64,000 bases of DNA from the NCBI RefSeq assembly GCF_014201145.1, contig NZ_JACHDP010000001.1:4154001-4218000 (forward strand), read 5' to 3'. Below the pieces are notes generated by a model. The model was given only the letters and a program-made list of their open reading frames with translations. It was not told where the DNA came from and ran no database searches. Shown here piece by piece: positions 8,414 through 16,991 of the stretch; position 1 is the stretch's first letter; each line of letters opens with the position of its first letter. A program made the translations under genes and the position numbers. This stretch comes from Micromonospora parathelypteridis (lineage in GTDB: Bacteria; Actinomycetota; Actinomycetes; Mycobacteriales; Micromonosporaceae).

Positions 8414-8863
8414 TCAGGCGAGCTCGTCGGGATCGACCCCGAGGAGGTTCGCCACCTGTTCGATGATCACGTCATGCACGAGGTCGGCGAGGTCCTCACG
8501 ATCCATCGCCCGGAACTCCAGGGGCCGTCGGTACAGCACGATCCGCGGCGGCACCTCCTGGCGGCCGGGACGGCCGGGCAGCAGCCGGGCCAGCGGGACC
8601 TCGCCGTCCTCCAACACGTCGGAGTCGTAGACGTTCAGATCCGGCGGGACATCTTCGACGGCGAACTCGACCCCGGCCAACTCCTTGGCGAACCGACGCT
8701 CCAGCGTCTCGACGGTGTCCAGGACCAGGTCGTCGAAGACCTCGGCCTTGGTCCGCGCCAGCGGCACGGTGGCCGGCACCAGCCGTCCGCGCAGGCCGCG
8801 ACCGTGCCGGTCACGATGCGCGCGCCGGCCAGGGCCGGGGCGGCGGTGTTCCGGGCTCGTCAT
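8414..8863 (-). CDS. Metallopeptidase-family (PF06262-like) protein with degenerate zinc motif
   Basis: This 149-residue protein matches the minigluzincin-type metallopeptidase family found next to whiB in many actinobacteria. Residues 1-40 are basic and low-complexity; 41-149 form the domain (EVFDDLVLDTVETLERRF, then PPRIVLYRRPLEFRAM). Where family members have HExxH followed by HF, this protein reads H130-D-V-I-I134-E-Q-V, so the catalytic Glu is Asp and the second His is Ile. It may therefore be a non-catalytic or altered-metal variant; I infer this from the motif alone. The ATG at 8863 follows a -10-like TACCCT by 7 nt, pointing to a leaderless mRNA. The upstream open frame is rejected for that reason. 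Confidence 0.75.
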   Translation of the reverse strand: MTSPEHRRPGPGRRAHRDRHGRGLRGRLVPATVPLARTKAEVFDDLVLDTVETLERRFAKELAGVEFAVEDVPPDLNVYDSDVLEDGEVPLARLLPGRPGRQEVPPRIVLYRRPLEFRAMDREDLADLVHDVIIEQVANLLGVDPDELA

Positions 8864-8876
8864 GAGGCAAAGGGTA
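8864..8876 (-). promoter_or_regulatory. -10 element for leaderless metallopeptidase-like gene
   Basis: On the minus strand TACCCT (8876-8871) is followed by seven bases and then the ATG ending at 8863. No Shine-Dalgarno sequence is present. Confidence 0.5.
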
Positions 8877-9003
8877 GCGCCCGCGCCGGGCTGGTCAGCG
8901 GCAGCGCCGCTCACGTGGCGCGGCGAGCCCAGGACGGCGAACTGTGATCACCACAACGGGCGTGTCGCAACGCGAACCGATGCGCCGGACCCGGTAATGG
9001 AGA

Positions 9004-9016
9004 TACCCTGCCGCCG
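9004..9016 (+). promoter_or_regulatory. -10 element for leaderless DUF3499 gene
   Basis: TACCCT at 9004-9009 is followed by GCCGCC and the GTG at 9016, the same geometry as fbiC. No ribosome binding site precedes the GTG. Confidence 0.55.
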
Positions 9017-9384
9017 TGAGGTCACCACGGCGCTGCTCCCGTAACGGCTGCCCCCGGCAAGCGGTCGCCACATTGACCTATGTCTACAACGAGTCGACAG
9101 CGGTGGTGGGGCCGCTGGCCGCGTTCGCCGAGCCGCACACGTACGACCTGTGTGAGCCGCACGCCCGTAGCCTCACCGCACCCCGTGGTTGGGACGTGGT
9201 CCGGCACGAGGGCGAGTTCGAGCCGCCGCCGCCCACCACCGACGACCTGGTCGCGCTGGCCGAGGCGGTACGCGAAGCCGCCCGCCCAGCCCCACGTCCC
9301 CCGGACCCCGACCAGGGTCACCACGAGAACCCCCACCAAACCGGCCGCCGAGGCCACCTCCGAGTAATCCCCCCCAACCACTAA
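9016..9384 (+). CDS. DUF3499 family protein
   Basis: This 122-residue protein belongs to the actinobacterial DUF3499 family. The conserved part is residues 1-70: a Cys-containing start (RRCSRNGCPRQAVATLTYVY) and LCEPHARSLTAPRGWDVVRH near residue 45-64. Two Cys pairs (C7/C12 and C46 with nearby His) suggest a small zinc-ribbon-like fold, although no activity is known. The last ~45 residues are Pro/Arg-rich and look disordered. In related genomes the gene sits between whiB and manB; here manB is 23 kb away because the transporter, van-like and toxin loci lie between them, which suggests those loci are insertions into an ancestral block. Confidence 0.85.
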   Translation: MRSPRRCSRNGCPRQAVATLTYVYNESTAVVGPLAAFAEPHTYDLCEPHARSLTAPRGWDVVRHEGEFEPPPPTTDDLVALAEAVREAARPAPRPPDPDQGHHENPHQTGRRGHLRVIPPNH

Positions 9385-9445
9385 CAAGCACACCGCACCG
9401 CGCCGGCTCGGGCTGTCTCGCGCCCTCTCGGGCGGCCTCGCGGCG

Positions 9446-9524
9446 TTGATCAACGCCGGATCGCCGATGTTGTGGTGTCGAGGCGTGGTTGATACCGCAA
9501 TGTCGGCGACGTTGAGTGGATCAA
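9446..9524. repeat. Intergenic palindromic repeat, family A copy 1
   Basis: A 79-bp imperfect inverted repeat. The left arm runs TTGATCAACG...CGCCGATGTTG...GTC and the right arm GATACCGCAATGTCGGCG...GAGTGGATCAA. Related copies lie at 30251, 31072 and 55928. It sits between DUF3499 and the potD gene, which is otherwise gene-free from 9385 to 9716; apart from this repeat and the potD ribosome binding site I see nothing else in that stretch. Confidence 0.7.
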
Positions 9525-9716
9525 GCCGGGAGTCCGGTGCGGGCCTCGGGAGCCACCGGCGCCCGGCGGGCGAGGGCGTCCTACCGCCTTGGCGATCGTG
9601 GCCCACGAGCCCCCTCATGTCAGGATCAGTCGTCCCTGGCACCTGAGCCTCACGACTACTCCGTCGGCGCGCCCCCACCGTCCCGCCCGCCGACGATGAC
9701 CCCTTTAGGAGTCGTC

Positions 9717-10901
9717 ATGCGTACTCCCCTCCGGCCCCTCTCCCGGCGTGGACTGCTCACCGGCACTCTCAGTTCGGCTGCCCTGTTCGCTACGGGCGGC
9801 AGCCTCGTCGGTTGCGGCACCAAGGGCGCGCAGCAGACCGAGGCCGGCTGCGTCAGCGAAGACCTCTCCGGCGCTGAGAAGACGCTTGCCTTCTCCAACT
9901 GGCCGCAGTACATGGACGTGGACTCCAAGGACGAGTCGAAGCGACCCAGCCTGGACGAGTTCGTGACGAGGACCGGCATCCAGGTGACCTACACCGAGGA
10001 CATCAACGACAACAACGAGTTCCTCGGCAAGGTGCAGAATCAGCTGGCCGCCTGCCAGAGCACCGACCGCGACATCGTCGTGCTGAGCGACTGGATGGCG
10101 GCCCGGATGATCCGGCTCGGCTGGATCCAGAAGCTCGACCCGGCGAAGATTCCGAACGTGCAGGCCAACCTGCTTCCGTCACTGGACAACCGGTCCTTCG
10201 ACACCGAGAACCGGATCTCCATCCCGTGGCAGTCCGGCCTGGCCGGGTTGGCGTACAACGGCAACGTCACCAAGGAACTGCGGACGGTCGACGAGCTGCT
10301 CACCCGCCCCGACCTCAAGGGCAGGGTGACCGCGCTCAGCGAAATGCGCGACACCATGGGTCTGCTGCTCGGGGCGGGCGGGCACGACCCTTCCAACTTT
10401 ACGAGCGCGCAGTTCGACGACGCGCTCAACAAGCTGAAGAAGGCGGTCGACGCCGGACAGATCCGCAGGTTCACCGGCAACGACTACGCACCCGACCTGG
10501 CCAAGGGCGACATCGCCGCGTGCATCGGCTGGTCCGGGGACGTCATCCAACTGTCCGGTGAGGACGACAAAGTGCAGTTCGTGGCACCTGACTCCGGGGC
10601 GATGCTGTACAGCGACAACATGATGGTCCCCAACAAGGCCACCCACCGGGCGAACGCCGAGCAGCTCATCAACTACTACTACGAGCCGGTGGTCGCCGCG
10701 AAGCTCGCCGCGTACGTCAACTACATCTGCCCGGTCAAGGGTGCCCAGGCCGAGATGGAGAAGATCGACCCTGAGCTCGCGGCCAACCCGTTGATCTTCC
10801 CGGACGACGCGTTGCTGTCGAAGTCCAAGGTGTTCATGGCTCTCGACGAGAAGCAGGAGCGGGAGTACGAGGGCAAGTTCCAGCAGGTCATCGGGGCGTG
10901 A
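9717..10901 (+). CDS. potD: Spermidine/putrescine-type ABC transporter substrate-binding lipoprotein
   Basis: This 394-residue protein is the extracellular receptor of a polyamine-type importer. It begins with a combined Tat and lipoprotein signal: SRRGLLTGTLSSAALFATGG followed by lipobox LVGC (Cys near residue 36), so it should be exported folded and lipid-anchored. The mature part has the PotD/PotF family features NWPQYMD, a DIVVLSDWMAARM segment and IPWQSGLAGLAYN. The ATG at 9717 has AGGAG five bases upstream. The next gene overlaps its stop by 4 nt, and all four transporter genes overlap in turn, giving one operon. The actual substrate could be spermidine, putrescine or another cationic compound. 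Confidence 0.92.
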   Translation: MRTPLRPLSRRGLLTGTLSSAALFATGGSLVGCGTKGAQQTEAGCVSEDLSGAEKTLAFSNWPQYMDVDSKDESKRPSLDEFVTRTGIQVTYTEDINDNNEFLGKVQNQLAACQSTDRDIVVLSDWMAARMIRLGWIQKLDPAKIPNVQANLLPSLDNRSFDTENRISIPWQSGLAGLAYNGNVTKELRTVDELLTRPDLKGRVTALSEMRDTMGLLLGAGGHDPSNFTSAQFDDALNKLKKAVDAGQIRRFTGNDYAPDLAKGDIAACIGWSGDVIQLSGEDDKVQFVAPDSGAMLYSDNMMVPNKATHRANAEQLINYYYEPVVAAKLAAYVNYICPVKGAQAEMEKIDPELAANPLIFPDDALLSKSKVFMALDEKQEREYEGKFQQVIGA

Positions 10902-12058
10902 AGGGGATGACGCGCGAGACACCGGCCGGCGATCTGCGTTTGGCCAACCTCACCAGGCGGTTCGGCACCTTCACCGCGGTCGACGACCTCAGCCTGACCG
11001 TTCCACGGGGCTCCTTCTTCGCGCTGCTCGGCGCGTCCGGCTGCGGCAAGACCACCACGCTGCGGATGATCGCCGGGCTGGAGGAGCCGACCAGCGGCCA
11101 GGTGCTGCTCGGTGACCGGGACATTTCCCGGCTGCGACCGTACAAGCGGCCGGTCAACACCGTGTTCCAGAGCTACGCGCTCTTTCCGCACCTCAGCATC
11201 TTCGAGAACGTGGCCTTCGGGCTGCGACGACGCGGCATCCGCTCGGTCGACGACGCGGTCACCCGGATGCTGTCGTTGGTGCAGCTCGACGGCTTCGGCA
11301 ACCGCCGCCCCGCGCAGCTCTCCGGCGGCGAACAGCAGCGTGTCGCGCTGGCCCGTGCGCTGATCAACCGACCGCAGGTGCTGCTGCTCGACGAGCCGCT
11401 CGGCGCGCTCGACCTGAAGTTGCGCCGGCAGATGCAGATCGAACTCAAGCGGATCCAAATCGAGGTGGGCATCACGTTCGTGCACGTCACGCACGACCAG
11501 GAGGAGGCCATGACGATGGCCGACACCGTCGCGGTGATGAACGCTGGCAGGATCGAGCAGCTCGGCACGCCGGCCGACATCTACGAGTTCCCCGCGACCG
11601 CGTTCGTGGCGAACTTCCTCGGCCACTCCAACCTGCTCGCCGGTGAGGCCGCCGGCACCGCCGGCGGCGAGGTCGCGGTGACGGCGCACGGCGCGCGCTT
11701 CTCGGTGCCCGCCGGCCGGGCACGGGCCGACCGCGGTCCGGTCCACCTGGGGGTACGCCCGGAGAAACTGCATCTGGTCGGCTCCGCCGACCAGGTGCCC
11801 GCCGGGCATCAGCACGTCACCGGGGTGGTCACCGACGCTTCCTACGTGGGGGTCAGCACCCAGTACCTGCTGCGCGCCGGCTGGGGCACCGAGCTGTCAG
11901 TCTTCGTGGCCAACAGCGGAGCGGCGGTGCGAACGCCGGTCGGCAGTGAAGCCGTGGCGTGCTGGGATCCGCGGCACGCGTTCCTGCTGCCCCGGGACGC
12001 CGTCAACACCGACCCGACAGCACCGGCGCTCGACGAGCCGGTGGGCGTGTTGTCGTGA
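10898..12058 (+). CDS. potA: Polyamine-type ABC transporter ATP-binding protein
   Basis: This 386-residue protein powers the importer from the cytoplasmic face. Residues about 10-245 form the ATPase domain with Walker A GASGCGKTTT, signature [15 protein letters not shown], Walker B VLLLDEPLGALD and the H-loop VTHDQEEAM. The C-terminal ~130 residues form the TOBE-type regulatory domain typical of PotA/FbpC proteins (VHLGVRPEKLHLV). The GTG at 10898 overlaps the potD stop (GTGA); the ATG at 10907 is an alternative with little change. It overlaps potB at its 3' end in the same way. Confidence 0.93.
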   Translation: MKGMTRETPAGDLRLANLTRRFGTFTAVDDLSLTVPRGSFFALLGASGCGKTTTLRMIAGLEEPTSGQVLLGDRDISRLRPYKRPVNTVFQSYALFPHLSIFENVAFGLRRRGIRSVDDAVTRMLSLVQLDGFGNRRPAQLSGGEQQRVALARALINRPQVLLLDEPLGALDLKLRRQMQIELKRIQIEVGITFVHVTHDQEEAMTMADTVAVMNAGRIEQLGTPADIYEFPATAFVANFLGHSNLLAGEAAGTAGGEVAVTAHGARFSVPAGRARADRGPVHLGVRPEKLHLVGSADQVPAGHQHVTGVVTDASYVGVSTQYLLRAGWGTELSVFVANSGAAVRTPVGSEAVACWDPRHAFLLPRDAVNTDPTAPALDEPVGVLS

Positions 12059-12963
12059 CCCTCCTGGCCCCCACCGGATCGGGCAACCCGCCGGCCGCAC
12101 CACCGGCAGCCCGGTCCGGGCGACGCCGGCTCCTGCCGTACCTCCTGGTGTTGCCCGGCGCGGCCTGGCTGCTGATTTTCTTTGGTGTGCCGTTGGTGCA
12201 GCTCGCGGCGGCCAGCCTGTACGACCCCAGCGGCTCGCTCTCCACCGGGTACGCGATGACCTGGGCTTTCAGCAACTATCCGGACGTGTTACAGGCGTAC
12301 TGGCCGCAGTTTCTGCGCTCGTTCTCCTACGCCGGCGCGGCGTTGCTGCTGGCGTTGCTGCTGGGCTACCCGCTGGCGTACGCGATCGCACAGAAGGCCG
12401 GGCGCTGGAAGAACCTGCTGCTCGTCTGCGTCGTCGCGCCGATGTTCACCAGCTTCCTGGTGCGCACGCTGGCCTGGAAGACGATCCTGTCGGACAACGG
12501 CACGCTGGTCGGCCTGCTGCGGGACGTACATCTGCTTGCCCCGGACGGCCGGTTGCTGGCCACTCCGGTCGCGGTGGTGCTCGGCCTGACGTACAACTTC
12601 CTGCCGTTTCTGGTGCTGCCGCTGTACGCGAGCCTGGAGCGGCTGGACGGCCGGCTGCTGGAGACGGCCAGTGACCTGTACGCGAGCCCGGCGCAGGCGT
12701 TTCGGCGGGTGACCCTGCCGCTGTCCAGGCCCGGCCTGGTCGCCGGCACGCTGCTGTTCTTCATTCCGGCCAGCGGTGACTACATCAACGCCGAGCTGCT
12801 CGGCACCCCGAACGAGTACATGATCGGCAACGTCATCGACTCGGCCTTCCTGGTCCGGCTGGACTATCCGCAGGGCGCTGCCCTGTCGTTCCTGCTGATG
12901 GCGGCGATCCTCGCGGTGGTCTACGGCTATCTGCGCAGCGCCGGCGCCGAGGAGGCGTTGTGA
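12055..12963 (+). CDS. potB: Polyamine-type ABC transporter permease 1
   Basis: This 302-residue inner-membrane permease has about six membrane helices (for example LVLPGAAWLLIFFGVPLVQL and AALLLALLLGYPLAYAIA). The EAA-type loop that docks the ATPase is visible as LLETASDLYASPAQAFRRVTLP. The GTG at 12055 is inside the potA stop overlap (GTGA); a longer frame upstream would read through potA and is rejected. It is the PotB/PotH-type subunit that pairs with the PotC-type gene next to it. Confidence 0.92.
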   Translation: MTLLAPTGSGNPPAAPPAARSGRRRLLPYLLVLPGAAWLLIFFGVPLVQLAAASLYDPSGSLSTGYAMTWAFSNYPDVLQAYWPQFLRSFSYAGAALLLALLLGYPLAYAIAQKAGRWKNLLLVCVVAPMFTSFLVRTLAWKTILSDNGTLVGLLRDVHLLAPDGRLLATPVAVVLGLTYNFLPFLVLPLYASLERLDGRLLETASDLYASPAQAFRRVTLPLSRPGLVAGTLLFFIPASGDYINAELLGTPNEYMIGNVIDSAFLVRLDYPQGAALSFLLMAAILAVVYGYLRSAGAEEAL

Positions 12964-13760
12964 GAGCCTCCCGTTGGTTGGCGGACCGCTGGGTGATGAT
13001 CGTGGCGTTGTTGGTGCTCGGCTACCTGGCGCTGCCGATCCTGGTGGTGGCCGCGCTGTCGTTCAACCGCCCGTCGAGCCGGCTGTCGTACGACTTCAAC
13101 GAGTTCACCCTGGAAAACTGGCGTCAGCCGTGCGCCACCTCGGACATGTGCGACGCGGTGCTCCGTAGCGTGCAGATCGGCTTTCTCGCCACGGTGGTCG
13201 CCACCGTGCTCGGCACCCTGATGGCGTTCGCGCTGGTCCGGCATCGTTTTCGCGGCCGGTCCGGCATCAACGTGCTGATCTTCCTGCCGATGGCCACCCC
13301 GGAACTGGTGATGGGCACGTCGCTGCTGGCGCTCTTCGTGTCCGCCGGGGTGCCGCAGGGCTTCTGGACAATCGTGATCGCGCACGTGATGTTCTGCCTG
13401 TCGTTCGTGGTGGTCACCGTGAAGGCGCGGCTCGCCGGGATGGACCGGCGGCTGGAGGAGGCCGCCATGGACCTCTACGCCAGCGAGTGGCAGACCTTCC
13501 GGCGGATCACCCTGCCGCTGGTGCTGCCCGGCATCGTGGCTGCGGCGTTGCTGGCCTTCTCGCTGAGTTTCGACGACTTCATCGTCACGAACTTCAACGC
13601 CGGCACCACCGTCACGTTCCCGATGTACGTCTGGGGCGCTGCCCAGCGGGGCATCCCACCGCAGGTCAACGTCATCGGCACCGCGATGTTCGTGCTCGCG
13701 CTGCTGCTGGTCGGCCTCAACTCGCTTCGGGGGCGGCGGTCCCGCCGCGCGGCGAGCTGA
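12960..13760 (+). CDS. potC: Polyamine-type ABC transporter permease 2
   Basis: This 266-residue permease is the partner of potB. It has about six membrane helices and the docking-loop sequence LEEAAMDLYASEWQTFRRITLP. The segment LAFSLSFDDFIVTNFNAG is diagnostic of PotC/PotI-type subunits. The GTG at 12960 overlaps the potB stop, and a terminator hairpin follows the gene, making it the end of the four-gene operon. Confidence 0.92.
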   Translation: MRASRWLADRWVMIVALLVLGYLALPILVVAALSFNRPSSRLSYDFNEFTLENWRQPCATSDMCDAVLRSVQIGFLATVVATVLGTLMAFALVRHRFRGRSGINVLIFLPMATPELVMGTSLLALFVSAGVPQGFWTIVIAHVMFCLSFVVVTVKARLAGMDRRLEEAAMDLYASEWQTFRRITLPLVLPGIVAAALLAFSLSFDDFIVTNFNAGTTVTFPMYVWGAAQRGIPPQVNVIGTAMFVLALLLVGLNSLRGRRSRRAAS

Positions 13761-13767
13761 GGCCTTT

Positions 13768-13814
13768 GCTGACGGCATCTCGACACAACCTGCGTCGAGA
13801 GGCCGTCGGCTTTT
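13768..13814 (+). terminator. Terminator after the potDABC operon
   Basis: GCTGACGGC-AT-CTCGAC (13768-13784) pairs with GTCGAG-AG-GCCGTCGGC (13794-13810) around a short loop and is followed by TTTT at 13811-13814. This is the most classical intrinsic terminator in the window. The rest of the gap to the next gene (13815-14050) shows no feature I can support. Confidence 0.8.
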
Positions 13815-14050
13815 GTCGGACCCAACGAATCGACCGTGAATTAGCCCGGTACCTGCCGTTTTACAGCTCAGGTAGGCACGTGTGGCCGCACGATCGGCCC
13901 TGCCGGGCCGACCCGAGGGCTTGCCGCGGTTGTCGGTTCGTCGCGGGAGGGGGCACCCACCGATCGTCCCTGCGCTGCGAATGGCGCGGGTGATCGTCGC
14001 GACGGCGGATATTGCAGCCAGTATTTGCGACGACACTCATCGCCGTGACG

Positions 14051-14866
14051 ATGCAACCACCGCAGAATCCTGGGCCGCACCCGCCGTCGTTCGCCCCGGG
14101 ACCCCGACCGAACTGGTTCCGCCGGGCCAGCCCGGGCCGTCGAGTGGCCGTGATCCTCGGCTCGGTGGCCCTCTCGTTCCTGCTGCTCTGCTGCACCGGT
14201 GGCGCCATCATCGGCGCGCTGACCGGCGAACCGGAGTCCACCCGTACCGGCACGGCAGCCGACGAACCGCAGCAACCCATCGTGGCGGCACCCGCCGAGC
14301 CGACGGGGGACACCGACGCGCAGGTCGCGTCGCCGATCGCCGATCCATCTGCCACGCAGGTCCCGTCCGATGCGGCGCCTTCGTCCGCTGGGCCTTCGTC
14401 TGGTGTGGCGCCCTCGGCTGGTGCCGCGTCCACGTCTGGTGCGGCGCCCGCCCCGGTCGTGCGGGTGCGGACGGTCACGGAGCAGGCCGCGATCAAACAT
14501 GGTGTGCGGACCGTCAAGGACTCATCGCTGGCCGAGGGCAAGCGGGTGGTCCGTACCAAGGGTGTGGACGGCGTGCGAACGCTGACCTACCAGGTGACCA
14601 CCACCGACGGGGTTCAGACGGGCCGGAAGCTGGTCAAGTCCGCCGTGACGAAGCAACCGGTGACCGAGGTCGTCGCCGTCGGCACCAAGAAGCCACAGTC
14701 GTCGAATTGCGACCCGAACTACAGCGGTTGCGTCCCGATCGCCAGCGACGTCGACTGCGCGGGCGGCAGCGGCAACGGCCCCGCCTACGTCAGCGGACCC
14801 GTCAGGGTGATCGGCAACGACATCTACGACCTGGACCGCGACGGCGACGGCACAGCCTGCGACTAA
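14051..14866 (+). CDS. Membrane-anchored G5 and Excalibur domain protein
   Basis: This 271-residue protein has one membrane segment near the N-terminus (VAVILGSVALSFLLLCCTGGAIIGAL, about residues 33-58), then ~75 residues of Ala/Ser/Pro-rich linker. A G5 domain follows at about 140-220 (VRVRTVTEQ...VRTLTYQVTTTDGVQTGRK), a fold linked to cell-wall or glycan binding. It ends with an Excalibur Ca-binding motif (DLDRDGDGTACD) and paired Cys residues (NCDPNYSGC...DVDC). It should be a surface protein of the N-in/C-out type. The ATG at 14051 is the most plausible start, but no strong ribosome binding site is visible and a GTG at 14045 is possible. Confidence 0.8.
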   Translation: MQPPQNPGPHPPSFAPGPRPNWFRRASPGRRVAVILGSVALSFLLLCCTGGAIIGALTGEPESTRTGTAADEPQQPIVAAPAEPTGDTDAQVASPIADPSATQVPSDAAPSSAGPSSGVAPSAGAASTSGAAPAPVVRVRTVTEQAAIKHGVRTVKDSSLAEGKRVVRTKGVDGVRTLTYQVTTTDGVQTGRKLVKSAVTKQPVTEVVAVGTKKPQSSNCDPNYSGCVPIASDVDCAGGSGNGPAYVSGPVRVIGNDIYDLDRDGDGTACD

Positions 14867-14880
14867 CCCCCCACCCCATC

Positions 14881-14963
14881 CCCCCGGCGATCTTGCACTT
14901 TCTGCCCCCGCTTTCCTCGCGTATCGGGCATTTCTGCGACAGAAAATGCAAGATCGCCGGGGG
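14881..14963. repeat. Inverted repeat, family B copy 1
   Basis: The 17-nt outer arms are perfect: the left arm is at 14881-14897 and the right arm TGCAAGATCGCCGGGGG at 14947-14963, with partial further pairing inside (CTTTCTG against CAGAAA). It starts 14 nt after the G5 gene stop and may terminate it. A related copy at 15986-16064 lies on the other side of the next gene. Confidence 0.75.
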
Positions 14964-15102
14964 AGGGTGGCAGGGGTGGCGACGGGGTGGGGGCGGCTAG
15001 CACGGGGGAGGGTTGTGTGGGGGTTGTCCACAGGGGGATTTGTTTTCCACAGGTGGGTCGTGGGGGACTTCCGTGGGGTCTTGGGTCGGTCAGCCTGCTG
15101 TC

Positions 15103-15948
15103 ATGGCAACTCAGTTGTGGCGTACCGACGCGCTGATGCGCGGACTCACCGTTCGACGGATCCGCACCCGGCTCGGTCGGGAGGAGCTGCTTCGGGTGCG
15201 TAGAGGGGTCTACGCCGACCAGCCCTGCGGTGATGATGACGAACTCCGTGCGCTGATGCTTCGCCTGCCTGAAGGGGCCATGCTGGCAAGGCAGAGCGCG
15301 GCACGTCGGCACGGTTTCGGGGTGCTGCGGGACGACCTGATCCATATCCAGTTACCCGCCGAGGTGCCGAAGCCCCGCCTGCCCGGAGTCGTCGTACACC
15401 GGAGCGTTCTATCTGTTGATCCAGTCTTCGTTGCAGGTCTGCCTTGCGTACCTGCGGCCCGCTGCGCCGTCGACCTGGCCCGCGCCGTCCGGCGGCTCGA
15501 CGCCCTGCCGGTGCTCGATGCCGCACTTCGGTCGGGCGTGGTCAGCCAGGACGATTTGTTGGCGGAGGTCTCGGTCCACGGTGCCTTGCGTGGGGTCCGG
15601 CAGGCCCGGCAACTCATCTCGCTGGCCGACGGTCGGGCAGAGTGCCGGCAGGAGAGCCAACTGCGGCTGATCGTGGTCGACGGAGGGCTACCACCGCCCG
15701 AACCGCAGCTCTGGGTGAGCGACGGCGACGGCCACCCGCTCTACCGGCTTGATCTGGGTTATCGCGAGCGTCGGGTTGGCATCGAGTACGACGGACTGTC
15801 GCACCTGGACCGCAGTCGGCTTCGGTACGACCGGGAGCGGATCAACTGGCTGGATGCTGCTGGCTGGCGCATGCGCTACTTCACCGACCGCGACCTCTAC
15901 CGTCGCCCCCAACACATCAGAGCCACCATCCGCGCAGCCCTGTCCTAA
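15103..15948 (+). CDS. AbiEi-antitoxin-like / DUF559 nuclease-fold protein
   Basis: This 281-residue protein resembles the large actinobacterial family annotated as type IV AbiEi-like antitoxin N-terminus plus DUF559 (Vsr-like endonuclease fold) C-terminus. The N-terminal part contains a small winged-helix region (LTVRRIRTRLGREELLRVRRGVYAD) and ARQSAARRHG. The C-terminal part has LYRLDLGYRERRVGIEYDG, the D...E pattern of the PD-(D/E)XK/Vsr fold, followed by YDRERINWLDAAGWRMRYFT. No AbiEii-type toxin partner is adjacent, so it is a solitary gene. It is bracketed by two copies of inverted repeat family B. ATG 15103 is chosen; no ribosome binding site is evident. Biochemical role unknown. Confidence 0.8.
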   Translation: MATQLWRTDALMRGLTVRRIRTRLGREELLRVRRGVYADQPCGDDDELRALMLRLPEGAMLARQSAARRHGFGVLRDDLIHIQLPAEVPKPRLPGVVVHRSVLSVDPVFVAGLPCVPAARCAVDLARAVRRLDALPVLDAALRSGVVSQDDLLAEVSVHGALRGVRQARQLISLADGRAECRQESQLRLIVVDGGLPPPEPQLWVSDGDGHPLYRLDLGYRERRVGIEYDGLSHLDRSRLRYDRERINWLDAAGWRMRYFTDRDLYRRPQHIRATIRAALS

Positions 15949-15985
15949 CCCACCCCGCCCCACCCCGCCCCACCCCACCCAAGGT

Positions 15986-16064
15986 CCCGGCGATCTTGCA
16001 CTTTCTGCCCGGACCATTTCCGCATTCGGGACATTTGAGCGACCCAAAGTGCAAGATCGGCGGG
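15986..16064. repeat. Inverted repeat, family B copy 2
   Basis: Left arm 15986-16004 and right arm 16046-16064 (AAAGTGCAAGATCGGCGGG) pair over 19 nt with one mismatch. The loop shares spaced words with copy 1 (CTGCCC, TTCCNCG, CGGG-CATTT, GCGAC). It follows the DUF559 gene stop by 37 nt; between them is a CACCCCGCC simple repeat at about 15950-15980. Confidence 0.75.
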
Positions 16065-16325
16065 CCCGGGCGGGGTGGGGTGGGGGAGGGGTGGGGGAGT
16101 TTGGGATTGGCGTGACGCGGGTCACCTGCGGTCGTCGGCGGCGTAGTCGTTGGGGATGGATGGTGCAGAACGCGTGGGGTGGGGACGAAACCGGCAGGGG
16201 CCTGGGTTGGGGTGGTTTGTCCGCTGGGCGGTGCCGTGGAGGATGGCTACGGCGAGTGCTTACAGAACCCTTAACCCGGGCCTGCGACGGTATGCCGGGC
16301 AAGCCGAACTCGGGGGAGCGGACAC

Positions 16326-16991
16326 GTGCGGGTGTTGGTGGCGGACGACGAGCGATTGTTGGCGGACACGGTGGCCGAAGGGCTGCGACGCCTTTCGATG
16401 GCCGTCGACGTCTGCTACGACGGCGACGGTGCGCTGGAGCGGATCGGAGTGAACCGGTACGACGTCGCGGTGCTGGACCGGGACATGCCGGGGCACACCG
16501 GTGACGAGGTGTGCCGCAGCATCGCCGACTCACAGGCTGGCACCCGGGTGCTGCTGCTCACCGCGGCGGCCGGCATCCGGGACCGGGTGGAGGGGCTCGG
16601 TCTCGGCGCGGACGACTACCTGACCAAACCGTTCGCCTTCGCCGAGTTGGTCGCCCGGGTGCAGGCTCTCGGTCGACGGTCCACCCCGGCGTTGCCACCG
16701 GTGCTCGCCCAGGAGGGCCTGGTCCTGGACGTGGGCCGGCACGTCGCCACCCGGGACGGCCGCCCGCTGGCGCTGAGCCCGAAGGAGTTCGCCGTGCTGC
16801 ACGTGCTGCTGCGGGCGGACGGGCAGGTGGTCAGCGCTGAGGAGTTGCTGGAGCAGGCCTGGGACGAGTTCGCCGACCCGTTCACCAACGCCGTCCGGGT
16901 CACCATGATGACGTTGCGGAAGAAGCTCGGTGATCCCGCGGTCATCCACACCGTTCCGAAGGCCGGCTACCGCATCGGCGGCACGGCGTGA
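16326..16991 (+). CDS. OmpR-family response regulator of the van-like cluster
   Basis: This 221-residue regulator has a receiver domain (VLVADDERLLADTV, phospho-acceptor D51 in VLDRDMPG, T79-region LLTAAA, K101-region LTKPFAF) and a C-terminal winged helix (LSPKEFAVLHVLL...VRVTMMTLRKKLGDPAVIHTVPKAGYRI). The GTG at 16326 has GGGGGAG upstream. It overlaps the sensor kinase gene by 4 nt and heads a same-strand run of cell-wall genes, the arrangement of vanR-vanS clusters. The N-terminal half resembles VanR/CssR-type regulators only in general features; that it controls the downstream ligase and dipeptidase genes is inferred from position. An upstream stretch of about 260 bases (16065-16325) has no gene. 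Confidence 0.88.
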   Translation: MRVLVADDERLLADTVAEGLRRLSMAVDVCYDGDGALERIGVNRYDVAVLDRDMPGHTGDEVCRSIADSQAGTRVLLLTAAAGIRDRVEGLGLGADDYLTKPFAFAELVARVQALGRRSTPALPPVLAQEGLVLDVGRHVATRDGRPLALSPKEFAVLHVLLRADGQVVSAEELLEQAWDEFADPFTNAVRVTMMTLRKKLGDPAVIHTVPKAGYRIGGTA

